NCBI GenBank assembly: GCA_013365325.1
Contig: JABVXV010000013.1
Coordinates: 245,413-309,412, forward strand
Direction: 5' to 3'
DNA length: 64,000 nucleotides
Source: Dipetalonema caudispina
Taxonomy: Eukaryota; Nematoda; Chromadorea; Rhabditida; Onchocercidae
This document shows positions 39,793-53,797 of the stretch, piece after piece. A program made the translations under genes and the position numbers. The notes beneath the pieces were generated by a model. The model was given only the letters and a program-made list of their open reading frames with translations, did no database searches and was not told the origin of the DNA. The stretch's first letter is position 1; every line of letters begins with the position of its first letter.

Positions 39793-42700
39793 ATGAAGTC
39801 CCAAATATACTCGCTACTTGCTTTATTTATCATTGTTGTTGATGGTAAGTAAAGTTTTGTTTGAATTTGTAGTAATTGTAAATTTGTCAATAATTTCTTA
39901 TTAAATTGTTGAAATTTCAGTATTTGCAAAAGATATCAGGAAATTATGCACTAGTACATTGGGTGGCAGAAGTTGTGGCCAATGTATTAAACAACATCCG
40001 GATTGTGCATGGTGTCTGGATCCGGTTTGCTTATTGCTTATCTTATCATTCATTTTCAAATTAAAAACAAGAATTTCTCAAAAATTTTACTAACAATAAA
40101 GTTATCAATGCATTGAAATTCTCCAGATACTGCCCGATATAGTATGAAATGCATAAATTGCCTGTCATTTATTTAAAGTGAAAGATATCAATGCTTGAAA
40201 AAAATTTATATGATCATTTTTTATTTTCTCATTTAAAATGCTTAGCTTTTTGAGAAAGTCTTTTTTAGCAAATTAAATTTGTGAATTAAGTTTTCATTGA
40301 ACTTTTCTTTCTTTTTTGAGTACACATTCTTTCATTCAAAGATGTTTCAATTCTATATGGAAATTAATGATTTGAAGAGAGTGAAAATTGTGGAAATTTT
40401 AAATTATATTGAATTATTCTAAATATAAACAAGATTGGATCACAGAAATATAATAAATCTATTAAGTATAATCAACTAGTCATTCAAATTTAAACCAGTA
40501 AAGCTTAGGTACTATTATTTATTAATACCAAGGTAACATGAAACTTTAACCTTTCGAGAAAAAATTTGATGGAAATATTGGATATAATGTAACCTTATGC
40601 ATAATCGTTTCATGATATTTTTTGCATTGATAATGAGATATGATGAGTTTTGAAATTTTACAGCATTTGGTAGGCCCATCACGATGCGACTTAAAAAGTG
40701 AATTTCAAGGAAAGTGTGCTCCATCGCTTATCTATTCACCTACTACAGAAGTTCGAATTGTACCACAAAATGTAATGTTTATTTTTGGATAGTAAATAGA
40801 ATTTTTTTTAATACTAATTTTAAGAATTCACCGATTTTTTTTTTTTTACTATTGTAGAATTTGCCATCTTACACTAATTTCAAATTTTTTAATTTTTCCT
40901 TTTCTCTTTTTAAATTTTAGATATTTCCATTTAATATTTTGCAGTTCATATAAATTTAGTTATCCTTAGATTAAGCTTTTATTTATATAAGATTGCTAGA
41001 AATTTGTGGAATTTTCTAATTATTATCATAAAAATGAGAGATACCATAAAATATTCCTTTCAACTTTTTCGAATCTATTTTTCGTTGAAATTTTCATTTC
41101 CAAAAAACAATTAATTAGCATTGCAGAATTTGCCATTAGGAAGTAAACAGGCAGATGGTGCAACAATTGTACAACTCGAGCCACAACAAGTTGTTCTGAG
41201 GGTGAAACCTGGTAATTGTAATCGTATTAATTTGCTAAATAAAATACTAATAAAAATTATCAGATCTGATACTTCTACCTTAAATTCTGTTAACGTCATG
41301 AAAATTCCATGGAATGTTGATCCTGTCAAGTTTTGCTGCTTAATTAATGCACTTAAAATTACTAGAAAATGGCAGAATTCATATTTTCAAGTTTATTTTT
41401 ATCATTAACTATGAAAAATTATTCCAATCATCATTTTCTTTCACTTTCCGACACTTTCAAATTTTCATTATATTCGAATGCATATATCAAAATGAATTTT
41501 TAATATTTTAAAATAACAGATAACTTAAGATATCTTCTTTTTTTTTTTTTGCGCGAATTCATTATTCAAATAGATAAATCTTTAAAAAATAATTCTTAAA
41601 ATTTCGTAAATATCTTTTGTTTAAAGGATAGAATTGAAAGAGTCCAAACAATTCGAACATTTGGCTTCTTTTTTTTTTCTTTTTTTTTTTCTGTTTTATC
41701 CTTTATCATGTTCAAACTTTACAATTTCAATGCAAATAACAACGATCCTTTAGCTAGCAGTAAATTATCCTTTGTCATAGCTCAAACTTTACAACTTCAA
41801 TCGTAGAATACTTTTCGTAGTATAAGTACTGCACAAGTAAATATTGCTAATTTAAAAGAAAGAAAAAAGAAGATGTTGAAAATAATGTACGAATTTTTTT
41901 TTTTTTTTTCATTTTCATCTGATAAACTAAGTTGAAATAAGAGAAGAAATTTTCAAAAAAAAAAAAAAAGAAAAACATAGTGTATGTTATTTTTGCAATT
42001 ATGCACTTTTTTTTTCTATTTTTTTTTTTTTTTTTTAAAGGATAAATAACAAAATAGCACGGCAAAAATAAAATAACAGTCAATTATCATTAGTTGTGTA
42101 AAAAGTAAAGTTAAAAGTTAAACAAAAATTTCTGGAAAAATGAAAAATTTTCAGCAATTTTCTGATGATGTTGAAATTTTCATGTTACAACTATAATTAT
42201 TAATATCATTCATTGCTCGATACTAACCAAAACTACTTGGTTTATTATTACATATCAAACAAAACATATCCATCATATTTTCTTTTTTTTTTTTTTGTTG
42301 AAAATTTCTTAGCACAACAAATATATTTTGAAATGATTTAACAAAAAAAAAAAATTTACAATTTCAAAACAATTAGATAAAAAATAAAAAAAAAAAGAAA
42401 GGTCTTTGTAATGAAATAATTTCATCCATTTTTAATTTCATTTCACAAAATTGGATATAAATTGCATACAACAAAAATAATGCGAAATAAATGATAAATT
42501 GAACATTATGCTTATTTTATTTTTTGCTTCATAATTTTATGCTAATTACAAAGCAAATTCGACAAGTTAATCCCGCTAATTAATGTCACTTAATTTTCAC
42601 CTAATTATTCACATATATTATTTACATATATTGCAAAATTCATGAGGAAATTTTCAATTGAAATTTCTTCTTTTTTTTCATTTAGCAAAAAGTATGATTT

Positions 42701-45700
42701 TTCGTCACTTTTTTTAGGTTCTTTGTTAATTTTTCACAAATGTTGGAATAAAAATTTCAGTGCTTATTATGCTGTTAATATTTTTATGTTCCATTAAGTT
42801 CATTATTTTCGACAATTTTTAATCCAAAACTATGCAACATTTCATTTTTCAATTCTTTTTTCTTTCTTTTTACAGAAAGTCTCTCAAATTTAATTTTATA
42901 TGAAACAATCCTTATATGAAATTGTCATGAAAAATGATTAAAAAAATCTTCAATTGTCCATATTTTAACATTAAATTGAATTCTTTGTTTAGAAAGATTG
43001 AGTAATAAACAAACATTTACGGATACATTAATATTATTTGAGGAATTTGAATTTTATTCATACTTTAAAAATTTAACAAATTAATTTGTATCAAAAAAGA
43101 GTTCAAACATTTATTTATGTTATGTAATTAAATTCATTTTTTAGGTGATATTTTGGAAGTACCATTCAGATATTTGCATAGGCCACAACAACCAAATCAA
43201 CGTGATTTCGTTATACAAACCAGCGAATTTCGATCATTGGGTGTTGGTATCGACTTTTCCATCCTTTGCGGAGGGTTTGTTTTAACAAATTTGAAAATTT
43301 ACAATGAAATATATACCCAACAGACATTTTTAATTGTTATGTAACAGTTGACATTTAATAATGTTTGACCTTTCTTGTCATAAAATGAAATAGATCTTCG
43401 TTTAAATTAAATCCTCAAGAAGATCCATTGTTTTTTTTTTTCTATGCAATTTTAAATTAATGGAAATTAATAGTAGTTACATCATATCAATTTAAATTAA
43501 AGGAAAATTGATAAAACATATACGATATTATCGGACCTACTTTTTTACTTCACGAAATTTGAACATGCTTTGTATATTTATCCAACATGGAACTAATTGT
43601 CTATATAGTTTCTTTTTTCCCAAACTATTAATTAATTCAAATTTTGAACTTTAAAAAAAAATTACGCCAAATGTTTCCAGAAAACGAGTGCAGGGACGAC
43701 AATGTGCAAATGTTGCGATAGGCGATCAAATCGAATTTTTCGCGAAAGTATCTTTAAACGAATGCAAATCAGGCGGTGATATTGCAGTTTCCATTGGCGC
43801 ATATGGTTATCAGACCGTTTCCGCTCTGTATATCACACCATCTTGTGGTTGTGAATGTGAAAAAATGCAAAATCAGGTAGTTAAACGTTCACTTGTTATC
43901 AAAATTTTTTTTTTTCCAAAATTTAACAGCAATCTTAGGGCTGTTTTAAAATTTTGCATTTTAAATGCTTTTTGCAGAATGATGAAATGTATTGCTGCAA
44001 CAAACAAATTTTGCAAAATATCTTTTAATGAAAATAAAAGTGATGCATTTTGTTTGCAAATAGAATATTCATTGATTTTTCATCTATGATAGTTATAATT
44101 TTCACTTATTATTAAAAAAAGAAAAATTTTAAAAAAATATTTCTATATTTGAGGATGAAATATTCAATAAAATTTTTAAAATAAAAAATTTTTTAGGAAA
44201 GACGATCACCGTTATGTTACGGTTCAGGTGATTTAATTTGTGGTGTATGCGAATGTCATCCTGGTAAAGGTGGAAGTCATTGTGAATGTGAATTAAAGCA
44301 ACATAATGCTTTAACAGCTCAAGAATTGGAAAATCGTTGTAGAAAGTAAGAAATGTTAATTGTTATGATTATTTTTTTTTAATTTAAATGATTAAAATTC
44401 AAAAAGAAAAAAGAAAATGAAATCATATAAGTTATATTGTAATGCTATATTTTTTATACTTCAAAAAATTTTACATTTTACTCATATTGTAAAACGATAA
44501 ATTCTAATTAATCTTTTTTTTTTGGCTCAGCAACTTACTAGACCAATTATTCTGATGATATTTAAATAAGAAAAATGATTAAATCAGACGTTTTTTTTTT
44601 CATCTTTTCAGAACTCCAAAAGATTTAATTTGTAGCGGTAATGGTCAGTGTAAATGTGGTAGTTGTGTTTGCAACGTTGAACATGTAAGTTTAATTTTAC
44701 CACAATAAGAACATCATAATTTTTTCTATTAATTAAAAAATATCGAAATATAGTGAAAAAAATAGAAGTTTTTTTTATTATATGTTGAATGCACAGAAAT
44801 GGATAATCGATTGATTTTTTTTTTTTTTGAATAATTAAGTTCTTAAGTTTATTTATTTGTTAAAGATAACAAAACTTTTATCGATGGGATGATTATACAT
44901 AATAGATGCATTCTTTATTTATTGAATTCGTAAATCATTATTAGAAATTTGATACATTAAACTGCCTAAACATTTGTTATTTTTCATAAAAATTAAAATT
45001 AGTGAGAATTTTTTGGCTAATTAAATTCAGTAATTTCACCGTAATATAATAAGGAAGAAGTTCTTTTTTCTGATGAAATTCCCATTTAGGTCCGTGGGAA
45101 ATACTGCGAATGTGAAAATATGTCATGTCCAACTTCATATGGTCGAATGTGTGCAGGCCAAGGTGAATGTAAATGTGGTAAATGTCATTGTGAAGAAGGC
45201 TTTACAGGAGATGATTGCACATGCACTCTTGATCCTACACCATGCCGAGAAGGCGGAGTAAGTTTTAAGGAGAATTTTAGAAACCTTTTTTTTTTTTTTG
45301 ATTCATATTATAAATTTTAATATTTGATTATTTCCTTCAAAAGACATCGAACGAAATATTTATATTTCCATAAAATACTCATATATTTAAATGTATATGA
45401 GCTAAATTTTCGCTTATTTTCTTGATGTTTCGATATTCAACATTGGTTTTTATTTTCTTTCGTAGAATTCTTTAAATTTTAATAATTTCAGTTTTATTAA
45501 CAATATGTTTTTTTTTTTTTAACTTTTGATGTAGTTTTACTGGAATGTTATCTGTTTTTTTTTTTTTTTTTTTTTTTTTTTTTCAGAAAATTTGCAATGG
45601 ACAAGGTACCTGTGAATGTGGAAAATGCGTTTGTCATGAAGGCTTCACAGGATTAACTTGTGGTGTAGTAGCAGAAAATGAGGTATTAGAAGATGAGATG

Positions 45701-46261
45701 CCAGAATCGACTGATTTTGGTGAACATGATGAGATGAATCGACTCTCAAAAGCTAGCATAAATAAATATGATCAATTTCAAGGGGAGGATTTTGAGGAAA
45801 ATAAAGCTAAAGAAGGTGACGAATATAGTGAAGCAATAAATGGACGTAAAATGGATGATCATGAAGAAGGTAAGGGTAAAGATATGAAAGATTAAAACAA
45901 TTCAAAAATTTTTATCATCTACACTGATCTTAGTATTAAATTTAAATATTTCTATTAATATGCTAATATTATTCAGTTAGAAATAATGTTATACATAAAA
46001 GTAATCAAAAATTTTAATAATCAAATGAAATTATTATCATAAAAAGTTTAATAAACTTTTTTTTCATTTTTTTTTTTTATAGCTGGTGAAGTATTACCAC
46101 CTGCAGAAGATGATATTAATGGTGCATCAGCTGAATTAGCTGGTGCAAGAGATGAAGCAAACGATGGAATAATGCAAGAAGGACAAACAGCTGGCAGTTT
46201 ACGGATAGAAATTCATTTGCTTTTTTCATTAATATCATTTATGATACTTTTTTGGCCTTAA
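39793..46261 (+). CDS. Integrin beta-like protein lacking the I-like domain
   Basis: Eleven exons give 508 aa: 39793-39844, 39921-40024, 40664-40771, 41127-41211, 43145-43274, 43681-43876, 44197-44345, 44612-44684, 45090-45257, 45587-45869, 46083-46261; all phases match. Residues 1-20 form a signal peptide ending V-F-A. A Cys-rich PSI domain follows (about 27-70), then the first hybrid half ([16 protein letters not shown]) and the second hybrid half ([16 protein letters not shown] ... SCGCEC). Four I-EGF modules with CxCGxCxC signatures lie at about 226-388. In ordinary integrin beta chains a roughly 240-residue I-like domain separates the hybrid halves; here about 43 residues do, with no DxSxS MIDAS motif. 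The beta-tail, charged-flanked transmembrane helix and NPxY tail are also missing. Instead an acidic linker (about 389-480) leads to a terminal hydrophobic run with no cytoplasmic residues, compatible with GPI anchoring. It cannot bind ligand as a classical integrin. Confidence 0.9.
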
Positions 46262-47128
46262 ATTCCCATGGCTCTCTTATCAAATGAGCATTTTCCATTT
46301 GAAATTGATTCTCAATCTCAACGATCTTTCAATATCCTAGTCCGAATTTCCTTACATTCATTTGTTAATTTTAAAATTTTTGAAACTAATTGCCTTATTT
46401 CATTCCAAACATTAGTTAGTTTGATAATAATAATAATAAGAAGATAAGGGAAAAGAAAGAAAGAAAAGGTCAATTTGAAAATTTCGATTTTTTTTTTTCT
46501 GGAAAAATGCATAAATGTCTCTCTTTTCATTGCCATAATTCATCATCTATTTTTACATTTGATTTGAGAAATGAATTACTTTCTCACATATACAAATGTT
46601 TTTATGCAATTTTTATCCTTTGTTTTTATATTTGAAATATACGGTGAAAAATTCGTCGTTTTTCGTTGTGTATTAAAATATGATTCGCTCGGAAATATTT
46701 TTACATTTACTGAAAATAGAAATTATATTTTTTTAATAGCAAGCAGAAATAATTAACGCAACGATTAAAAAAGAAAAACAATTGCGCAAAAAAAAAAAAA
46801 AAAAAAAAAAGGTTCATTTTTCATTTTGGCGCAATTATGAGCGATATATAAATTAGCCATTTTTTTTTTTCAACTCACAGAGTAATCCTATAAACTGCCC
46901 TTTAAAATTATATTTATCAGTTTGAATTGCTTTTATGTTTGCTTAATTTCATTTTGCTTTATATCTTCTCATACTTTAACATTGTGCTTAAAAAAAACTT
47001 GAAGACAAATATGATCCTAAACTTAGGTTACATTTTCAAAACTTATCAATTAGCATAAATTAAGCTTTTCAAATTGGCGTCATATTTGTCATCTTGAATT
47101 CCTTTTTTCTTTTGATGATAGCTTCAGT

Positions 47129-47160
<32 letters not shown>

Positions 47161-48427
47161 ATGACTATTTAGCTGTATTTCAATTTTCTCAACAATTTTT
47201 GAAATTCTAGTTTACAATTTTTGCATTTTTTTTTTTCCACTAACAATTACTGATTGTACGATGTTTGTAAAACTATTGTCTCGATAGATTTTTCAATAAG
47301 CGAAAAAAAAAAGAGAAAAAAACATTTCAAATTAAATACGAAATACTAAATTACTCATTTTAAATTAAATATTTACAGCTAATTTCCTTGTATTGTCACA
47401 AAATTTCACTATCTATCACTTTTAAACTTGTCAAAGTAACAACATCAAAATTCAACAAATGGTTTGAAATCAGTTAGCATTAATTGCTTTGCAATTTAAC
47501 TTCGATATATTTTGAAATCATATTGAACTACAATAATTGTTGTGCGTACATTTCGATGTATCTTTCTTGCCTTATTTTTTTTTTTTTTTTTCGAAAAAAA
47601 AAAGCCAAATTTCTCCGATTGAAAATTTTTGGAAAGATTTGATTTTTTTTTTTCCTTTAATATTTATAGAATTTAATTACTGTTTTTTTTTCCTAAATAT
47701 TGAAAGCTATTCTTCCATTTCTATTCAATTTCACATGGAACATTTTCCATTTGTATTTCGTTTTAAATGCTATTCAGATTGAAAATTTTTAATGCTTTCT
47801 TGAAATTATTATCAAAAATGAAGATTGAAAATGCAATTAAATATAAATTAGTGAATGTTAAAGGTTGCAATGAAGTTTTGTATTTTGATGATCAAAGATG
47901 GAATACTCTATCATTCTAAGAGATTCTGTCATAATTTAATTGTTTTTCTGTAAACAGAACACTGCTATCGGGTTAACCGGATGATTGTTCATTTTTTTAC
48001 GGATGCCAGCTCATAGCAATCAACGATTTTGCTGAAATACTGAATTGAAAATGTCGAATTTTCTACAATATTGAATGAAGATTTTTAACTAATTCTATTT
48101 TTCAATTAGAGATTTTAGCTGTTAATTTAATAAAAATGATATGGTTTGAAATGCCAGGCCTTATTTTATATTTTAATATATACCGCTTAAAATTTCCTTA
48201 ATTTTTTATTTCAATGCTATAGGATAAAACATAAAACGATATGTCAATAATTATAAAATTTGGTATCCATTTAAGTTAAGTAATTAAATCAGAAAATCTT
48301 TGAAAACTTAAATTTTACTTAAAAAACTTTAAAAGGGACTTTTGTTATTTCGATAACTTAATCTATATGCAAATATAATTTTGCACATATATACCAAAGA
48401 AGGTTATAAATTTCAGTTTACGATCTT

Positions 48428-48497
48428 AGAGAGAGAGAGAGAGAGAGAGAGAGGGATGCAGAGGGAAAGGGAAAGAGAGTGAGAGAGAGAGAGAGCG
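48428..48497. repeat. (GA)n microsatellite with purine interruption
   Basis: Two GA arrays flank a GGGATGCAGAGGG interruption. Confidence 0.9.
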
Positions 48498-49237
48498 AAA
48501 TTTCTGTTGTCAAACGATATGAAAGGACTCAATTCATTGTTGATTGTGAAAAGAATAATTTAACAACAATAATTATGAAATATGACTATAATAGATACAA
48601 TGAAATGCATAATGAAAGAAATTCAGGATGGAAACTATAAAAGGTAACAGACCGATATTTGACCTTCTCTTTAATAATTCAAACCTTCAAACTGCAACCA
48701 ATTTTAAATCATTTCATATAAATTTCTTATAGTTGAATAACTTTTTTTAATTTGATAAAAAATTGGTATTTAATATGGAAATGTACCTGTAATAATTCGT
48801 TTTTTTTTTTTTCCCCGCAAATTCGCCCTCTTTTCTCATATTAGCTTTAAAATAAAGCTAAAAAAAATTATACCTCTAAGTTTAAAAGTAGTGGAAAATT
48901 CTTCAATATTTGGAAGATTTTTTCATTCAAACAAGAAATTTTATAAGTTTTACTTTTGTATGATAGTATTTTCTTGGTGTATTTAATAGTAAAGTATAGG
49001 AATTCATTATTTAAACTTGATAAAATATTGTGCACATTTTGATAAAATCATAGATACAAATATTTTATTTCCTTAACTGATACATCAACGAATTTATTAT
49101 TCATTCTGATTGGCTGATAATAAAAAGCTAAAAAATTTTTCTTTAATTCCACAATTTCATATTCACTTCTAATTATAATAAAATTTTTTCCTTACTTAAA
49201 AGAAATTTTCAAGAAACTTTATGTAAATCATTGGAAA

Positions 49238-49268
<31 letters not shown>

Positions 49269-50160
49269 TGTTGTCGAAATTATCATTATTTGCTTTGCTT
49301 AATTTTCGAAATTTTGAAATGAAAAAATGCTAAATATATTTTTATATTTGTTATAACTGAATACGAATACTTAAAATTATGATATAATATGAGTACTTAA
49401 AAAGTGAAAGGCAATTTTCTAACGATTAAATAGTCATCTTAATATGAAATGAAGGGTATAAATTTTATTGAATCAATAAATGGCAACTAAGCAACCAATT
49501 CATAGATTTGTCAACAATGATTAAATATATGTTTTTCTTGTCCTTTTGGGCTTTTTCTTTACTCTTTTGGCTTATTACTTCTAACTATAATGGTCAGGTA
49601 AATTTTTAGGTAGTGGGAAGTGATCAGAAATTTTGTGCTTTCGAATTAATTGAATGAAACATTTTCTTTCGATATTTTGCTGAAATTATTGTCAACAATA
49701 AAAATATATAAACAGGTTCTTTTAGCTCCACCTATTTCAAATAACTATAAGTAACCAATCATTTTGTTTAAATAAACTTTACTCAAAATTTCAATATGCC
49801 ATTTAAATGTTATATAATGAAAGTGGATTTGAAATTTTTCATTGGAAATATCGAAAACTATTCGATACATTTAGCAAAAATGTTAAGTAAACTTTTCCTA
49901 AAATAATTCTAATTTTAGAAACAATTAGATGAAAATTTAGTAATCATTCTATTTGAACAATTCAATGATTGAATGCTTATTTATTAGCTTAAAATTATAT
50001 ATATTTCATTGATGAATGAATTTCAGAAAGAAGAAATTGTAAAGCATAAAATTTTTTAATATATGTTGAATTATGAAAAATGTTAGGAAAGCAAGTTTGA
50101 AATAACAATCAATATATTTGAGCATTTGCATTATTTAAATGATGCTGATTGATAATAGTT

Positions 50161-50261
50161 GATTGGTTGGTTAGTTGGTTGGTTGGTTGGTCGGTTGGTT
50201 GGTTGGTTGGTTGGTTTGGTTGGTTGGTTTGGTTTGGTTGTTTGCTTTGTTGGTTGGTTAT
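50161..50261. repeat. (TTGG)n tetranucleotide microsatellite
   Basis: Mostly GGTT/TTGG units, degrading at the right end into TTTGG variants. The Trp/Leu/Val frame across it is repeat-derived. Confidence 0.95.
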
Positions 50262-52756
50262 TGTTTACAAAAGCATGAAAGAGTGCTTTCTCCAGTTTGA
50301 TCTCAACTGGAATGATTCAATTTTGCGCTGAACAGAAATGCTTGCCCTTTTCTATCTTTTCTACATTCAAACATTCCAATTCTTCTTTTTTTGAAAATTT
50401 AGCAAAAGTTATGAATTTTTCATTTCTTCCATCGAATTATTGTCAATCATTATTTGACAATGTAACAATTCCGTTGCAAAATTGCTTTCTTATCTTTTAT
50501 TTCATCATATTTATATTTTAGAAATTTTGAAATAAATATTCGACCAAATAAAGCCAATCATTGATAAGCTGAAGCAATCGTTAACAGTAAAATTAGAATG
50601 ATAAATGAAGATACGAATGAATTCTTTGACCTTTTATACATTTATCAATTGTTCAAGTTCATTTCCTACTATACCATTTTAAAATAATAAAAACTGATCT
50701 AGTTAGAAATTTTTGATTCATTTATTCATATTTTCATTACTACTTTTGTTTCACATCGTATTCCTTATGAATTTATACCATTTGAAATGACAGTTACTTT
50801 AGTAACTTATTTAAACTTCCTAAAACAATCGATAGCTTCAAATTATTTTCAACTCTTATGCTTTTTTTTTTTTTTTTTTTTTTTTTGTCCATTCGATAAA
50901 TCAGTTTCTTTTAAGTTTGTAGTAATTTTGCAATATTTACTTCGTATCGCCATTTTCACTTTCATTTCCTTTCTTCCTGACTTATGTGTTAATTTAATAT
51001 GGAACAATGACAAACTGGAAATGAAAAATTTGGCGGCTTAACCTATTTTACAAATGATCATTTTAGATTTCCTACTAATCATTCAATTTTGATTTTATGC
51101 AATTTTTTTTTTCTTTTTCCACTTTTTTGAATAACTATTTTTTGACATACCATAATTTTAGCAAATATTTTTGAGCAATATGCTTCTTTTTGATAAATTT
51201 CTTAATAATTATTCAAATTAATTGCTATAAAATGAAAATTACTTTTTCAAATCATTTTTATCTTCATCAATAACATGTAAACTACTGAATATAAATGAAT
51301 AACAGTTGGAAAATGTATTATTCTGTAAAGGTTCAATTAAATGCTTGAACAAACAAGAAGTGCAGCAATGATTTAATGAAAAAAAAAAAAACGCTTCAAT
51401 GACATTCCAATTAATCCTTCAATTGAAAGAATTATATTTTCATGCAATTTTTTATAAATTTTAAAAGCTTTAGGAGGAGACATTTTTCTTAGCTGTTATA
51501 AGAAAATCATTCCAATCACGGAATTTTTCGTTTTTTTTGTTTTTTTTTTTTTTGTTTTTTTTTTTGTCACAGAATTAAATGCACTCCTTTTTTTTCAAAA
51601 AATTGAAATTTTTTTTATCAGTTCCGCTCTTTATTTATTTAATTCATAGGAGACAGACATTATTAATATAGTTTGTCTATTACGGAAAATTTTTGAAAAT
51701 TTTATCATAAATTTATCTTTGTGCCAACATTCTGCTCCTGTAGTGTTAATTATTTTACAACTAATCTTTTTATCATTTAACCTTTTTTTTTGGTGATAGA
51801 ATTCATAGCTGCTTACTAATTATCGAAACTTTGTTGACAGCTAACTAATAACTCAATCAAAGTTTCCATCCATATTACCAACAATTGGAACAAAACATAG
51901 GTTTAGGTTTTTTTTTTTTTTTTTTTTTAAAAAAAATATATTTCAATTTAATTTGAGACATTATTTACTAACTGTTAGATTATATTTGATATGTAGAAAA
52001 TGATCTGAGACAATACAAAATCCTTGCCATATGTAAATGTTATCGTTTTGTCCATCTTTTATGAAAATTATTTAATTTTTCCTTAAAAACAGAAAGATTT
52101 TCAATTCTCGGTATTGCAATAAAACAGTCAAATAGCATAGAAATAAAATTTGAACTCATAAATATGTTGAAAATTAACCTTTGATCTTGCCTTTGCTATT
52201 TTATCTTTCTTTCACTTAAAATTTCAGTGAATAAATTAGAAATTACGGCAAAAGTACAAAGATTTCACATAAATTTCATTTTATATCACAATAACCTATC
52301 AAGAGGTTAAATAAGATATTACATTTGATGAAGAAGAAAGTTACTAAAAAAAAGAAAATACACAATAAAATTTTGATAATTTTAAAATTAAAATAATTTC
52401 AATTATACTTAATCGTTGCATATTTTTACATTCAATATCGTTGCTAAAAATTTATTTTTGCTATCAAATTTTTTGTAATGATAATTTTTTAGGTAAAGGT
52501 AAAAAAGCATAGTGAGAGATAGAGATTTTGACGAGGAAAAAAGATAACGCTTGAATGAGTAACAATCATCATATTGGTGTTGGTACGATTAAAATGAAAT
52601 GAAATGAAATATCAATTTTTAGCTTGACATACAGATGATGTAAGAGATGTAAAAAGGAAAATTTGAAAGAGAGAAGACAGTCAAATAATGAATGTGTCAC
52701 ATCAAAGTGTTTGGTATGACAAATCATACAAAGGAAAATTTGGATAGATGAATAAA

Positions 52757-52815
52757 GTGTATGTATGTGTGTCTGTGTGTGTGTGTCTGTGTCTGTGTGT
52801 GTCTGTGTGTTTGTA
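52757..52815. repeat. (TG)n/TGTC microsatellite
   Basis: TG repeats with regular TCTG interruptions. Confidence 0.9.
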
Positions 52816-53522
52816 TATGAGAGAATAATTGCTTTCATTTGCATATTTATTTCTCAGCTAAGCTTATTTTGTTAGTTATTTCATATTTCCATAATCAATG
52901 TGACATTTTTCAACAACTTAATATGTTTATTTTATAAATCTAACCAAATCAAATCATTGAAGGATGAAAGTAAAAGATATTTTAGAATTGTTAGATTACT
53001 AAATTTATTCTCCTTTAAATGTATCTTTCCTTTTTTTTTTCTTTTTTTTTTTTAGAATTAATTTATAGAAAAGAAAAAATGAATAGATTTCATTCAAATT
53101 CATCAAATTTTAATAGCTAAAATGCGGGAAATATTGTATAAATCATATTTCAAAAATAATTACGCATGTAATTTGCATGTATAAATATATCAAGCAGATG
53201 AATGTTTTAAACCTGTCAGCTAAAAAGCTCTTTCATTTTATTCACTAATTGATTGAAATTGTGGACAGTTTGTCATGTGATTTGTTCAAATCTATCAAAT
53301 TTCAACTTTATATAATATTTAAAATTAATTAATTTCTGCTATATACTTATTATCATCGTATGATGTATTAGATTATGCATTAGTTTTCAGTTATCCTTGT
53401 TAGATTTTTATAGTTTTATAGGACGAATGATTGTTATAATGTTGATATTATGTTGATATGTTGATATTATCGATATGATATATTGAAGTGAATTCTGAAG
53501 TTATATTATAATATTCGGTTTA

Positions 53523-53797
53523 AATTACCTTAGATCAAAAAAAAAAAAAAAATTATTTTTTGTTTTTTTTTTGCATATATTTAAAATATTTTAATACAAT
53601 TTGAAAGTTTCAATTTTGATAAGCATTTCCTCTATTCAATTTAGGAATACAATTAAATTGTTATTGAATTACCTTAGATCACTGAGGATTTTTTTTTCTT
53701 TTTTTTGCATATATTTAAAATATTTTAATACAATTTGAAAGTTTCAATTTTGATAAGCATTTCCTCTATTCAATTTAGGAATACAATTAAATTGTTA
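53523..53797. repeat. Tandem duplication, about 140-bp unit, two copies
   Basis: AATTACCTTAGATC recurs at 53523 and 53667. After a variable A/T tract, bases 53573-53663 and 53707-53797 are identical over 91 bp. The homopolymer section between them differs in length. This is a recent local duplication with no coding content seen. Confidence 0.85.

Noticed and set aside
41121..41408. 95-codon continuous frame as a full coding exon
   Set aside because: Integrin homology stops at the GTAATT donor at 41,212 and resumes in phase at 43,145; the rest is intron read-through.
39793..46261. Annotation as the conventional integrin beta chain (PAT-3 type)
   Set aside because: It lacks the I-like domain, beta-tail, transmembrane helix and NPxY tail, and continuous exon phases leave no sign of missing exons.
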